From Acanthamoeba lenticulata (Eukaryota; Discosea; Longamoebia; Acanthamoebidae): a stretch of 64,000 nucleotides of DNA. The notes below the pieces were generated by a model. It did no database searches and was not told where the DNA came from. It saw nothing but the letters and a program-made list of their open reading frames with translations. Location: assembly GCA_002179805.1 (NCBI GenBank), contig NAVB01000211.1, forward strand, positions 62,001 to 126,000, in the 5' to 3' direction. Positions 36,175 through 49,200 of the stretch are shown piece after piece. A program made the translations under genes and the position numbers. Position 1 is the first letter of the stretch. Each line of letters opens with the position of its first letter.

Positions 36175-39100
36175 TCAAATGCATCCCGTGCAGGACGCGG
36201 CCAGGCCCACCTTGTTGGGCGCCGAGGGGTAGCTCGTGGCCACCGCGCAGTTGCAACGCCGCCGCATGTCCAGCGCGGCGATGTCCATCGTGTTGTGCAC
36301 TGAGCACGCGTGGTCGAGAAGAGGAACGTCAATCTTGCGCTCATGAGGGAGACGATGGCAAAGTGGTGAAGCCACACAACACACAAAACAACGACAACAG
36401 CGGATGGTGGCGGCAACGCACCGATGAGGAATTGGGTGTTGTGGATAAACTTTTGCGTGATGGCGGCTTTCGAGGTGTCGGTAAAGTACGACACGATGTC
36501 CGGCAGCTCCACCGACTTGAGCGTGCACTTCTTGATGATCTGTCGAATGCATCATCATGTTGAAGAGGACGAAGGTCAGGCCTATGGACAAGAGCGCAGG
36601 AAGAACTGGCAAGGGGCCCATGCACCTTCTTGATGGTGCGGGCGGCGAGGAGGCTGGTGACCAGATTCTGCTTCTCGAGCTCCTTGAGGTGGGGCAGCAT
36701 GTCGTGGTAGAACTGCTTGAAGTTGATGAACTGGGAGATGGGCTTGGACACCACCCCGACGTCCTCCATGTTCAACAAACACGTCGCGAACCCGCAGAAG
36801 GGCGACGGCTGGATCGTGAACTTGCCGTAGCCCAGCGCCCCGAAGAAGGGCTCGAACACCTGGCCCACCTTGACCGGGAAGAAGTCTTCTCCACCAAAAA
36901 TGATTAATAAATACTTGATTGTAAATAAACTGAAAAATTATAAATATTATTATAAATAAAGAATGAAAAGAATGAAAAGAATTTTAAAAGGTACCTGCGG
37001 TGGTGATGGAGCCGTCAGTGGCGGCCTCGATGGCGCTGAGGAGCTCGAAGGGGTCGAGCGTGTCCAGCGAGATGAGCTCCTCGGCGGGCGACAGGCCGGC
37101 GGCCGATGGGTCGATCGTGCGCGAAGCCAGCGACGGGTTGAAGGGCTCGACGCTGGTGGCAAAGTAGAGGACCTTTTTTCGCAGGAGCGAATAGGAGTTG
37201 TCCCACCGCAGCCTGTACATGCCTGGTCGCTTCACCAACACATCGCCCTGGTGGACGATGAAAATAACGACAAATAAGATGGCGATGGTGATGAGTCAAA
37301 TCGTCGGCGCAGCGTGCGTCGCGCGCGGAGCGCACCTCGACCAGCTTCTGGCCGCACATGTACCGGCGCATGGGCTGGACCTCTTCCTGTAGAGGCAGCA
37401 GCAGCAGAGGTGAGCCCAAAGGCTTGGCACAGATGGTCGCGAGGGGTGAAGAAGCGGGCGCGCACAAACGAGTCTGGCGGCTGGCCGGCCTCGGTGAAGA
37501 CCACTCCAAAGGCGATGTCGTTCTCCTGCGTCTTGAAGCGCCATCGCAGGCGCGCGCCAACCTCCTGGACCTCCACTACCAACTCCATTCGCCCCTTGGC
37601 TGACACCCAAAGGATCACAACAACATCGCCATCAGCGCAATCACGACGAAGACGAAGATGACAATGACGATGGCGATGAAGAACCAGAAGGCCACACCTC
37701 CAGACGGCACGGAGATCTTCTTCAGCTCGGGTTCCTTGGTGCTCGGAGCTTCGGCCGAACGAACTCTCGATGGCGTTGCCGCCGCCTCCGCGCCGGCGGC
37801 GGACGGCGATTGCTGCGGCTGCGTCTGCTGCTCGGGCGTGGGTGAGGACGAGGACGAGGCTTTGTTGCGGCTCCGCGCCTTGAGCTGGGCCGAGCTGAGG
37901 ATCTGCTTGGGCGGCCGCTCCAGCGAGATGATGATGAACCTGCACACACACGAGTCATAAAAACGCAAGTGAGTCTACTGGGGCGGGCAAGAGGCCAAGC
38001 AAAAAGAAGCGGCGATGCTTCACCGGACGAGGTGGCACTCCTTGCGCAGGATGGCGAGCAGCTCGTTCATGAAGGGGAACGGCCGGCTGACGGAGAGCGT
38101 GATCACCAGCTGGATGCCTGGCGCTCGAGCGTGAGCTCTCTTCTCGAGAAGGAAATCCGGGCAGACGCGGGGCGCTCAAATGTACCGCTGAACTCCTGGA
38201 TCGAGTAGGCGAGCTTGACGATCTCCTGCCGGCACAGCTCCTCGTCGCCGCGCCGCAGGAAGTACTTGAGGGCCGGGTACACCCACGGCCGCAGGAAGAT
38301 GGAGTCGGGCAACCGGCACAGCAGCATCAGCCGCTCATACGATACCTAAAACAACAATAAAAACAATAATAACAATAATATAATAAATAGAGTGTTAAAA
38401 AGACCAAAATTCAGTTCTAAAACTAAAGAGGGTCCACCTCGACGAGGATGGGTGTCGCGGGCAAGAGCTTCTCGACAAAGTGAACTTTGGCGTTGAGAGC
38501 TTCCATGTCCGTGGCGAGCTTCCCCAATAGTTTCAGGACAAACTGGTTTCGTTCAATCGAGCAGCGTGAGTCCCTCGTTTGGCCGCCAGATGAAGAAGAA
38601 GAAGAAGAAGAAGGAAGACGAGGAGCAGCTGCGTACCTTGCGGCCCGGAGGGTAGAGCGACCGGAGGCGCACGATCTCCTTCTCGATCGCCTCGTCCGAC
38701 AGGAGGGCCTTGTCCTGGTAGAGCGCCAGCTCCACCTGCACGCTCAAACCCACACGTGTGTGTGCGTGAGCAGAAAGCGAAAAGGGCAAAGGACGGACGG
38801 AGGTCGAATGCGCGCACCACGAGGGGGAAGTTCTCGGCGACGGGGTTCACGTTGATCAGCGCCTGGAAGTCCTCGATGTCCGCCACGCCCGTGGACGATT
38901 TGCTGGCCTGGGCCGCTGCCGCGGGCAGCGGCGACGCGTAGGACATGGTCTCCTTGAAGAACTTGGCGTTGGAGCAGTAGTGCGTCTCCTGGTCCCCATG
39001 CTCCTTGCAACTTGGGTGGTGTTGACGCAAAAGACAAGACGACGATGAGGACAGGAGCTGCAGCGTCCCAAGGCTGCACTGGGAGGGCGACAGCGACGTA

Positions 39101-39451
39101 CTGGACGACGAGCCACACCTGCTTGGTGAGGAGCCGCTTCACCACCGATGCTGGCTGCCAGTCCGCGCCTGTGGTTGTTGGGGGGGGGGTTGAGGTGGAG
39201 AAGTAAAGGGCAGCGTAATTAATAACACTCTTAAAAAAAGAAGCGTAAGTGTGAGGTGGGCTGGGAAGTGTCACCTTTACGATCGATGAGGGCGCACACA
39301 GGGCAGATGGAAAATGTCGGATAGAGAACCTGCGGAGCAGAGCGCGGCGAAGGGAGGCCAAGTGGCCAAGTGAGGACCAGCCCGACGATTAACTGGCTGA
39401 AAGAAAAATCACCTTGTACGGGTCCGGCATGGGTCCGGCTGCAACTTGCAT
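36175..39451 (-). CDS. Radical-SAM-fold (Tes/MJ0619-like) protein with GOLD domain, apparently lacking the iron-sulfur cysteines
   Basis: Start proposed at ATG 39449-39451 (MQVAAGPMPDPYK); stop 36175-36177; about ten exons. The N-terminus resembles the zinc-binding lead of archaeal Tes/MJ0619 radical SAM proteins: TFSICPVCALIDRK, then VWLVVHCKEHGDQETHYCSNAKFF. The middle (38880-37900) has the spacing of a radical SAM barrel (DIEDFQALINVNPVAENFPLVV, then RFIIISLERPPKQIL) but no CxxxCxxC. A low-complexity Ser/Pro/Gln linker precedes a GOLD-type beta domain (ELVVEVQEVGARLRWRFKTQ, then MYRLRWDNSYSLLRKKVLYF). The C-terminus again resembles Tes: DFFPVKVGQVFEPF, SPFCGFATCLLN, FLIGALHNTMDIAALDMRRRCNC. 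The GOLD call is firm; the radical-SAM relation is a motif-based inference. Confidence 0.65.
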
Positions 39452-39613
39452 GGTTCGTTGTGTTGTTTCGAGTATGTCCCCCTTGTGCCCCTTGCGCGTA
39501 CCTGATCCAACTCTTCTCTTTTTTCCTCTTCTCTTTCTATTTTCTTGAACTTTTCTCCTTCTCTTTGTGTTGGTGTGGGCTGACCTTTTTTGTGCCAGAA
39601 GCAGAGCCTCTTT

Positions 39614-42422
39614 ATGGGACGCAAGATAAGCGGCAAGGGCCGGAGGCCTAAGCTGCAGGTGCGCTGCCCCGAGTGGTGGTGGCCTCTGTCCGTTGTGGCC
39701 CTCCTGTCTCCAATGCTTCTCATGCTGCTTTACAACTCCCTTTTTGGGGACGTCATTGGTGGAGACCTTCTCCCGGTGCACGAAAGCACATCCTCCACCT
39801 TCGGTGCTGCACGGCAGCTTCATCGGAGTCGAGACGCCGGCAGCAACCGAGCATTGCCGTTGACCAGGTCGAGCGATGGGCGAACGACCTCTGTGGCGGT
39901 GCTGGGCCTGGTGGACCAAAGCACCGCCGCTTTTGCGCGCAACTGGCTTTGCTCCTGGCGCGCCAGAGCTGCTGTCGCACCGGTGTTTCTCACCAACGTC
40001 GATTCTGCCTCACAGGCCCAGCTGCTGTCCAGCGACGCTCTCGCCGACGGCGTCCACGTGTTATCGCTGCAGCAAGCAGGCGTGCTCGTGCGGATCATCG
40101 AGTCGGTCGAGGTCGGCGACGAGGACGCCCCAGACCTCCTCCAGCGGGTCGTCGAGGCCATCGAAGCCGGACGAGCAGATATAGGGGAAGAAGATGAACA
40201 GCCCGAGGGCGACTCGAGCAAAATCCTTCTCGCTCCCTTGTTCCAGCTGGCCGCCGGCTTCTTGCGCCGAGGCGTCGACCTCGTGCTCCTCCACGACATG
40301 CGGCAGGTGTGGGTGGGCAACCCGCTCGACTTTGTCTACACGCAATCGGACCGAACCCAGGTGGATGACCTTCAAACGGTTGGCCATCCCGTGCGCGACC
40401 TCGAGCACGAGCTTAGCTTCAATGGGAGTACGGTTCTCGCCGACATCACTCAGTTGCTTGTGCGTCCAAGCTGACCCTCTTTTTCATGGGCCCTTCATGG
40501 ACAGCCCGCTACAAACGCTCGTCGCCGGCGCCTCACCCGTGTGCCGCGCTTGTCTATGCGGCCAGCGGCAGCGCGGATATCGTGTCCTTCTACGACATGT
40601 TGGCGCGCGAGCCAGCTAGCAGCGGAGCAACAAGCTCGTTCCACGAGGCGCTGACTTCTGTGTGCAAGACGGCAGAGCAGGTCGCCCTGAGACTCAAGCT
40701 GCGACTGAGGAGCCTCGATCCCGACCTATTCCACCCCAACTCGACCCGCGTGTTTCAGGTTCACGACGAACGGGCCTACCGCTCGCACCCGATCTCAATG
40801 CTCCCACCAGTCGTGGTCTACTTCCCTGCCTCCGGCTGCCGCCGACAACGTCAACGAGGACGAGACTAGCCGTCTGCGCGCCTTGATGCAGCGCCGGGGG
40901 CTATGGCTACTCCCTCAGGACAGGTTCGCTCCTCCGTCCTCGTGCAATCGCGATGGCTGTGGGACTCACCCGGGCTGGTGATTGCCAGGGAATGTGCGGC
41001 GTTGGACGGGAAGCTGTGGCCGGCCCCGACGGCGCCCCCACGCGAACAGGACGTGCGCATCGTTCTCAAAGTCCTCACCTACAACCGCGCAGAGTCACTC
41101 CAGGTAAGGGCCCTAAGCTTTGCCACTTGGCTCGAGTTGCGCTGATCTGTTGTTGTTGTTGTTGTCGTGGCAGCGACTGCTCGCCTCACTTGCCGCGGCG
41201 CACTACGACGGCGACACGGTGAACCTCGACATCTATGTGGACTACGCCGGCCCCGCGGACAACGAGCAAGTGCTCCGCGTGGCCTACGAGGCCACATGGC
41301 CGCACGGTAGGAAGCAAGTCATCAACCACGGCCATCAAAAGGGCCTCGTCTACCAGTGGCTCGGCTCCTTCATCGAGTCGTCCTACGGCGCTTCTCCTGT
41401 GGTCCAGTCAGAGGCGTTGGTCGTGAATGGGACCGCCCTTCCGCCTCTCCCAGCATCGCCTCTGCCTGCAAACGAGTTTGCGTACATCATGGAAGACGAC
41501 CTCGAGCAGTCAGTCTTTTTCTACCGATGGATCAAAAAGGTCATCCTGCAGTACCACGTCGACCGACGGCACTACACGCCGAGGTGCGTTGAAGGATGCC
41601 AGGACCGTCCGTTTGAGGCGCTCAATTCGGTGGTGCGTGCAACAGGATGTACGGGTTCTCCCTGCAGCAGCAACACCTGGTCCCGTGCGAGTACGCCTCA
41701 GCCTCCTCGAATCGAGGCCTGTCTTTGCTGGACTGCTCACGTCGTCTATGCGGCCTTGTAGACTCCAAGGGGTGTCGCTGAAACTGCCCGTCTTCACCAA
41801 CGCAACGCCAATCTACTACCCCCTGATCGGGAGCTGGGGCACCCTCGTCTTCCCCAAGCCGTGGGACCAGTTCCTACGATGGTTCCGTGAGCGCAAGGTC
41901 GATCCTCTTCTCCTCCTGCGAGTCTCTTCCTGGTGTGCTGACAGGCAGGCTCGTCCTCAGGTGGAGGATGCAGCGTTCAAGCCCTACATCGACAACTTCA
42001 TTCCAACGAAATGGATGATCTCAAAGCCCGTACGTAGTGGTGTGGTGAAGAATGATGAACGTAGCATGAAGAAGGACGACGTGACAACATGTGGTGGCGG
42101 GGGGATGGCGACAACGCAGTTCTTGTGGACTCCGTGGATCATCCGCTTTGTGGCGGAGCACGGCTACACGGGCTTGTACGGGTCCTTTCCTGACAAGTTC
42201 TCGTTGTCGGTGAACCACTTGGAGAAGGGCCTCAACTACCAGAAGAAGGGACCTCCGTCCCACAACCTCATCACCCCCGAGGCTGACGAGGCCCTCTACT
42301 TCCGCATGCCTCCGCCGCAGGAGCTCCTCGCACTGGACTTCTGCGGGGTCCCTGTCCCCAACCTTCAAGTAGCCGATGGACGCTACGACCGGTGGTTCGT
42401 CGATCATGACAGAAACAAATAA
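39614..42422 (+). CDS. Type II membrane protein with two glycosyltransferase-like domains
   Basis: ATG 39614 (MGRKISGKGRRPK), stop at 42420-42422. A basic N-terminus and one hydrophobic span (WWWPLSVVALLSPMLLMLLYNSLF) indicate a Golgi type II protein. The first luminal part (about residues 80-420) looks like a nucleotide-sugar transferase fold (VAVLGLVDQSTAAFARNW, LLAPLFQLAAGFLRRGVDLVLLHDMRQVWVGNP), resembling GT77-type enzymes though a canonical DxD is not seen. The second part is a GT2/GNT-I-like domain: VLTYNRAESLQ joined across the 41104-41171 intron to RLLASLAAAHYDG, LDIYVDY, GLVYQW, and AYIMEDDLEQSVFFYRWIKK with an EDD acidic motif. The C-terminus reads YPLIGSWGTLVFPKPWDQF and LYGSFPDKFSLSVNHLEKGLNY. 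Donor and acceptor sugars are unknown. Confidence 0.72.
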
Positions 42423-42571
42423 GCTTTTGTTTTTGTTTTTGTTTTTTGTTTTGTTTTGTATTTCTTTTTTTATTTATTTTGAAAAGAACATGCTTGGTTG
42501 GCCCACACAAGCAAGCGCTTTGCTTGGAGGCTAAAGAAGATGAACATCACAAAGAAATAGAAAACTTTCGC

Positions 42572-45571
42572 TTAGTTGCCGGTCGTTGCTCGGCTCGCCG
42601 CGGCGGCGGTGAAGTGGTGGATTGTGTCAAAGAGCTCGGCCTTTTGCACGGGCTTGAGGAGGCAGTGGTCAAAGCCCACGTGGCGGCACTGCTGCGTCTG
42701 CTCGCTGAGCGAGTTTCCGGTGATGGCGATCATGGGCGTCCGGATGCCCTCCGCGCGCAGCTCGGCCACGGTGCGGTAGCCGTCCTTGACCGGCATCAGG
42801 CAGTCGATGAGCATCACGTCAAAGGCCGTCCGGTCCTTCATCACGAGGTCGATCGCCTGCTGGCCGTTCTCGGCGAGGGTGACGACGCAGCGCTCCTTGG
42901 ACAGGATGGCGTTCATGGTCTTTCGCATCAGCGAGTTGTCGTCGACCACCAGCACCCGCAGCCCGCTCATGTAGCTCCGGTCCTGCGGCGGCCTCTGCGG
43001 CAGCAGCTCGAGCTGCTCTTGGGGCAGGTTCTGCTGTTGCTGCTCGGACGGCTGGCTGCCGTCTTCAGCATTCTCTGCATTCTCGGCCTCGTCGAACGGA
43101 ATGCAAAACGTGAAGACGCTGCCGCGGCCCAGCTGCGAGCGGCACCACAGGTTGCCGCCCATCACCGTGCACAGCCGCTTCGTGATGGCCAGCCCGAGGC
43201 CGGTCTTCTCGCTGCACATGTGCGTCGGGCCGTCGATATGGGTGTAGACCGAGAACAGGTTCTTCTGGTCGGCCTCGCTGATGCCGACTCCGGTGTCCTC
43301 CACCTCGATGCACAGGTAGCGTGCGGGCGCCGCGGCGGCCTCGTCGCCGTTCGGAGCCCGCCGCGCGTCTCGCTTGTCGCCGCCGCTGCCGCCGGAGCAT
43401 TCCTGGTCATCAAAAAAGCCGTCGTCGCCGTCGTTATCGTACACGTCGTCAACGTCTTCCTCGCGTTCGCCATCGGCGTCGCCCTCGCGCTCGTCCCGTC
43501 GCTCGCAGTCCTCGCCATCGTCCTCGCCGCTCTCGCCGTCAGTCCGCTGCCGACGCCCGACGACCCCGTCGGCGCTCAGCTCGGGAGACGAGGAAGACGA
43601 CGACGATGACGTCGCCTCCGATGACGACGGCGACGGCGGCGATTTGTCGATGTGGCGGAGAGAGCCGACCGGGACCGCCTCCATCTCGATGCTGGCGCCA
43701 AAGCCAGCGGTGCCGTCCTGCGTGGTGACGTTGCATCGGACGGCGATGCGGCCCAGCTTGGTGTACTTCTGGGCGTTGGTCAGGAGGTTCATGAGGACTT
43801 GCTCCACCCGCTTGCGGTCGCAGACGGCGCGCCGCGGGACCGCCGGATCGATCTCGAGCTCCATGGCCAGCTCGTCCTTGTGCCACTCGGTCTTCTTGGC
43901 CATCTCGAGCGCGATCCGCAGCGTGGACCGCACGTCAAACGGCTCCTTGTTCATGGAGAACTGGTGGGTTTCGATTCGCGTGTAGTCCACGATGTCGTCG
44001 ATCTGCAGCGCCACACGGTCGTGTGAGGCGGACACTCCCATTTGAGCGTCGGCGATTGGGGGGGGGGGAACGCACCACACGATGCATGATGCTGGTGGCT
44101 CGGTGCATGATGGTCATCATGCTCGCGGCCGAGACGCCCCCGAGGTCGCTGCCTCCCTCTTCTTTCAGCTCCGATTGCAGCACTTGCAATCCGGAGATGA
44201 TGGCCTTTACGTGGTCAAGAACGAAAACGAAAAACGAAAAGAACGAAAAGCGATGAGCATCTTTCCTAGCGGAGAGAGGGAGGAGAGGGAAGAAGAAATA
44301 CCTGAAGGGGGTTGCGAATCTCGTGGCTGAGAAAAGCGAGGAACTTGGTCCGCTCGATGGTCTTCTTCTTGTGCGAGATGTCGTTCAACACCGCCGAGAA
44401 GTAGATCTTGCGCTGGAAGAGGAAGGACGAGAGCGAGAGGTCGATCGAGAGCAGAGAGCCGTCGCGACACCGCGCGTGGGTGGCCACATGCGCACCCATC
44501 ATGTTTTGCTGCTTGCCGTCGCCGTGAAAGCGGTTCCAGTCCGTCGCGCGCTCCTCGTCATAGTAGGGGATCAGGTCGCTCAGGTGCCGGCAGGCGGCCA
44601 CGATGGACCGCCCGCTCGTGTAGCCCAGGATGCGGGCGGCTCCGTTGTTGGCGTGCCGTACGCGCATCTTGGCGTCGAGCACGATCACGCCCTCGCCCAC
44701 AGAGTCCAGCACCGCGTGGCTGACCTCGCGCGCGTCAAAGCTGGCGGCCTTGACCGGCTGCGGGGCGCAGTAGTGGTACTTGGATCCTTGCTGCTGCTGC
44801 TGTGGTCGCAGCTGCTGAGAAGATGACGATTCCTCAACTGTTGTTGATGGAGAAGATGATGCACAAGATGGAGCAGATGGAGTTGGTTGGGGCGGGAAAG
44901 CCTCGTAGAGCTGCATGAGGGAGGCCAGCATGGCCAGGAAGCCCTGGAGACGGGCGGAGTGGATGGGCTCAAAGCCACCAGGCCGATTGGCCAAGGCCAG
45001 GACGGCCATGACGCGACCGCCCCAGGAGATGGGCACCTCCAGGTAGTGGTCGATGGGCGGGTGGCCCTTGGGCACGCCGCCGCGGCTGTGCGGACTGGTG
45101 CGCGGATCGTTGCATATGAACGGCGCGCCCGTGCGCCAGCTCATGCCGTAGAGGCGTGGCCCCGTGGACGTGTCCTCGAGCGCGAAGGTGAGACCCTCGG
45201 GGACAACAAGATGGGCCATCTGTGGGCTCCATCCAATCGTTGTAACGGCCTTTACCAATAACTACGAGCAGGAGGTGGTATACGTCAGTCATGTAGAATC
45301 ACCTCAAGGCAAGCGCGCTCTTAGATTGAGAGTGCGAAGAACGTACAACAAGTTTGTCGTCTTGCGGAACTGCACGGCCGATGTAGCCGTAGAGTGATGA
45401 GGTGACGGCGAGGAGGCCGTCAAGGAGCGCGTTGTAGGTTGCCCAGGACGACACCCCCTCATGGTACCGTCGAAAGGCAGCAGCGATAAGGCTCATAAGC
45501 TTCTGCTCCCATTCTTTGTCCTTCTCCTTCATTCCTTTTTCTTTACCACATCCCCCTGGCTCACCCATCAT
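42572..45571 (-). CDS. GAF-PAS hybrid histidine kinase with receiver domain
   Basis: ATG 45569-45571, stop 42572-42574, about four exons. A GAF domain (KLMSLIAAAFRRYHEG to VMAVLALANRPGGF) is followed by a PAS domain (VLDSVGEGVIVLDAKMRVRHANNGAARILGY). The H box reads FLAFLSHEIRNPLQ, with the phospho-His coded near 44325. The N box is LMNLLTNAQKYT. A roughly 85-residue acidic/Ser-rich insert then separates it from G1 (VEDTGVGIS); TGLGLAITKRL (G2) follows. A receiver domain closes the protein: VLVVDDNSLMRK, phospho-acceptor Asp in MLIDCLMP, Thr in IAITGNS, Lys in LLKPV. No membrane segment is seen, so it is likely a cytosolic sensor. Acanthamoeba-type amoebae use such kinases in phosphorelays controlling encystation or stress; the ligand is unknown. 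Confidence 0.9.
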
Positions 45572-46214
45572 GATGCCGCTGAGAGTGCGGGAGAGGCCAC
45601 GAGGGAGGCCTCCCTCCTCCTAAATGCGATGCGGTGGTGGGCGAGGCACTCCTTCACACCCAGTGGCCAAGAAGACACAAGCCGCACGAGGAAGAAAAAA
45701 AGAGTCAGCCCAGACCGGGGCTTGCGGCTCAAGAAGGAAGAACGCAAGGACTTGTTGCTGTCGCCTGTCGTCAATAGAGGCTCAACCAGCGCACGTTCGT
45801 CGTACCGAGAGCATGTGCTCGCTATGTCCAAACGAATTCCAGAGAAAGCAAGAGATGCCGGAGTTCAAACTTCCGCGGCACAAAACCAACCAGTACGAGC
45901 CAGGCACGTGCATGCGTGGTGTCACGTTGCTGTTGCGTTACGATACGACGAGCTTGACGCAGATCGCCAGGTTTGGTCGACATTCCTTATCAGCGTCTGT
46001 TTAATGCGACCTTTTTTCCTATCTCCCGTTCCGCTTTATGTCCGACCGTTTTCTTTCTGTTTTCTTTCCGTAAATTAGGTTGTGCTGTAACCGTCAACCT
46101 TTCCCTTTTAGGGTCTGCTTTACCTAGAAGGAAAATCAAAAAGCAATTGTAGAAGCACAAAAGAAAATGTAACATGCAAAAAGTAAAATAAAAGGCCAAT
46201 AAATCGCGAGAGAG
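45572..46214. other. Shared upstream region of the histidine kinase and GUF1 genes
   Basis: Divergent intergenic DNA, about 640 bp. Several open frames (for example 45624-46004 plus) have random composition and no domain. The right half is T/A-rich. No RNA gene or repeat is seen. Confidence 0.4.
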
Positions 46215-49200
46215 ATGTTGGGGTACCGAGGGCTGGCTGGCCGCGGCGTCATGCCGAGCCTTGCACGCGCGCCGCGCACGCCTCTGCCTCATTCCACTTG
46301 CCTTTCTTTTCCTTCTTTGCGTACTGCCTCGGCCACTGCCCGGCTGCCCACTCGCATCCAGCCAGCTCTTCTGTCCCGCTTACCCAGACCTTCGTGGTGC
46401 TTCCCTCGCGGCTCCGCTTTGTGTGGATGGAGCTCGCGCCGATTTTACGCTCAGAAGCCTCCAGGAGCTGCTGAGGTTCTCTTGTCCAACTTCCTGCCCA
46501 GTGTGTGCATTTAAAGAGCTCATGCGGCGATTTGGCACCCCACAGGCAGCGGCGGAGGAGGCAGCGGCCCGCAACGGGCCGGATTTGTCTCAATTTCCGC
46601 CTTCCCGCATTCGCAATTTTTGCATTATCTCGCACATCGATCATGGAAAGACGACCATGAGCACACGCATCATGGAAAGAGCGGGTGCGTTCCTCCGTCC
46701 TTGTTGGCTGTTTTTATTTATTTATTTATCTTTTTTTATTTATTTATTTATGAAGCAAAAATAAACTTAGAGTTCTGCTCTTTCTTTCCACGCAGGCACG
46801 ATCTCGCTGGACAAAGAGGGCCTCTACCTGGACAAGCTGCAAGTGGAGAAGGAGCGCGGCATCACCGTGCGCGCTCACACCACGTCGCTCGTCTACAAGC
46901 ACAGCGACGGTGAATCCTACCTCCTCAACCTCATCGACACTCCGGTACTCCCTTCCCTCAAACACTTTCTTCTCCCTTTCTCCTCCTGTGCTTCACCGCG
47001 CGCCCTCACTGATGATGTCGATGGCACCCGGCGTGGACAGGGCCATGTCGACTTCACCTACGAGGTGTCGCGCTCGCTCAAGGCCTGCCAGGGCGCCGTC
47101 CTGCTCGTCGACTGCACGCAGGGCATCCAGGCCCAAACGGTCCGGCGAAGTCCTTCCTCCGTCCGACCCTCGGGTGGTGGGCGGCGATTGACACTCCTTG
47201 TTGCTGTTGTGGGGCCGCAGGTGGCCAACTACTTCCTGGCATGGGAGGCCAACCTCAAGATCATCCCCGTCATGAACAAGATCGACCTCCCCACCTCTGG
47301 TACACCCGGCTCGATTAGCAATTAATTTATGGATATGTATTTGTTCACAAGGGAGGTGGCGGCAACAGACACAAAGCGTGTAACGAAGGAGCTGCTCAAC
47401 ATGGGATTTGAGGAGTCTGAGATCCTCAGCGCCTCTGGCAAGACCGGCGCGGGCGTCGACGGCATCCTCAAGGCCGTCATCGAGCGACTCCCCGCGTACG
47501 TGGGCCGGCCTCCCCTCCATCCAACGTTGGCGTCTGACCACGTCGGATCTTCATCATACGTATGCGCGATTGCTTCTTGACTGTAGGCCGTCGGGAGACC
47601 CGGACAAGCCGCTCAAGGCGCTGCTCTTTGAGAACTGGTACGACCAGTTCCGCGGGGTGGTCTGCCTCGTCAACGTCCTCGACGGCTCCCTCAAGAAAGG
47701 TTGACCTTCTCTTCTCTTTATTTTATTTTATTTTATTTTATTTTTGCTCATTTTCAGCATTATCGCCAAACAGGCGACAAGATCGTGGCAGCCTCGTCCA
47801 ACAAGGTCTACGAGCTGGAGAACGTGGGCATCCTCTATCCCGAGCGCGTCCCCACGGGCGCCCTGTACACGGGGCAGGTCGGCTACGTCATCGGCGGCAT
47901 GCGGAGCACCAAGGAGGCCCGCGTGGGCGACACGCTCTACCGCGAGGGCGAGCCCGTCGAGCCCCTGCCGGGCTTCAAGCCCGCCAAGCCCATGGTGCCT
48001 CCTCGTCCCTTTTTATTCAAAATATTTATTTTAAAAGGTGACTATTTAAGCTCTTTTCATAATCATTTTGGATTAATTTGATCAACAATTCATCAAATAA
48101 TTCAGGTATTTGCGGGCCTGTATCCGGCGGACGGGGAGACGTTGGATAGGTTGACCGATGCCTTCGAGAAGCTCACTCTCAACGACGCCTCCGTGACCTA
48201 CACCAAGGAGCGCAGGTGCGTCTCGACGACGCCGTCACCACCATCATCCTCATCGTCGGTGATGGTCATCACAAGGGCCTCTTGAACTGACGCCGTGTGA
48301 TGGGCGGGAACATCGCAGCGATGCGCTCGGGATGGGGTTCCGGTGCGGATTCCTTGGGCTGCTCCACATGGACGTCTTCCTCCAGCGACTCGAGCAGGAG
48401 TACAGCATCGACGTCATCGCCACCGCCCCCACCGTCCCCTACATCGGTCCGTCGTCCTGGCCGAGGCCTCTCTTCCCACCCCTCACAGGTCTGACCTGCT
48501 GACGTCATGCTGACGATGCGTCGCACGGCAGTGGTGACCAAGGACGGGGACGAGATCGTGGTCAACAACCCGTCGCTCTTCCCCGAGCACCACGACATCA
48601 ACCACTGCCTGGAGCCCGTGGCCGAGGCCCGCATCATCGCGCCCAAGGAGTACCTCAGCCCGCTCCTCCGCCTCTGCCTCGTACGTCCCGCTGCCGTTGC
48701 CCTCCTCCTTGCGGCGGCCAAGGCTGACCACAGGGGGCGCGAGCAGGAGCGGCGAGGCGTGCAGCAGGAGCTGTCCTACATCGACGATGCGCGGCTGCAC
48801 CTGCGTTATCGCATCCCCATCGCTGAGCTCATCACCGACTTCAACGACAGCCTCAAGGCGATGACGTCGGGCTTTGCCACGTTTGACTACGAGGAGGCCG
48901 GCTACGAGGAGGCCGAGCTGGTCAAGGTCGACGTGCTGCTCAACGGGAAGCCCGTGGAGGCCCTCGCGGCCATAACCCACCAGTCCAAGGGCGTCAGCTA
49001 CGGCAAGGACCTCGTCCAGAAGCTCCGCAAGGTCGTCAAACGGTACCGTGTGGCTCAAAAGACGACAAATTCCTCATCAATGATCATCATCACCACTTCT
49101 GACGCCATTCACGCGTTGCATTGTAACACAACAAACACCAACAACAAACAGGCAGTTGTATCAGGTGGCGATCCAGGCCTCGGTGGACGGCCGGATCGTT

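Noticed and set aside
37607..37690. Apparent transmembrane helix (WFFIAIVIVIFVFVVIALMAML) in the GOLD-domain gene
   Set aside because: It falls within a GT-AG intron; splicing joins ISVPSG to AKGRMELVVEV and restores the GOLD strand order.
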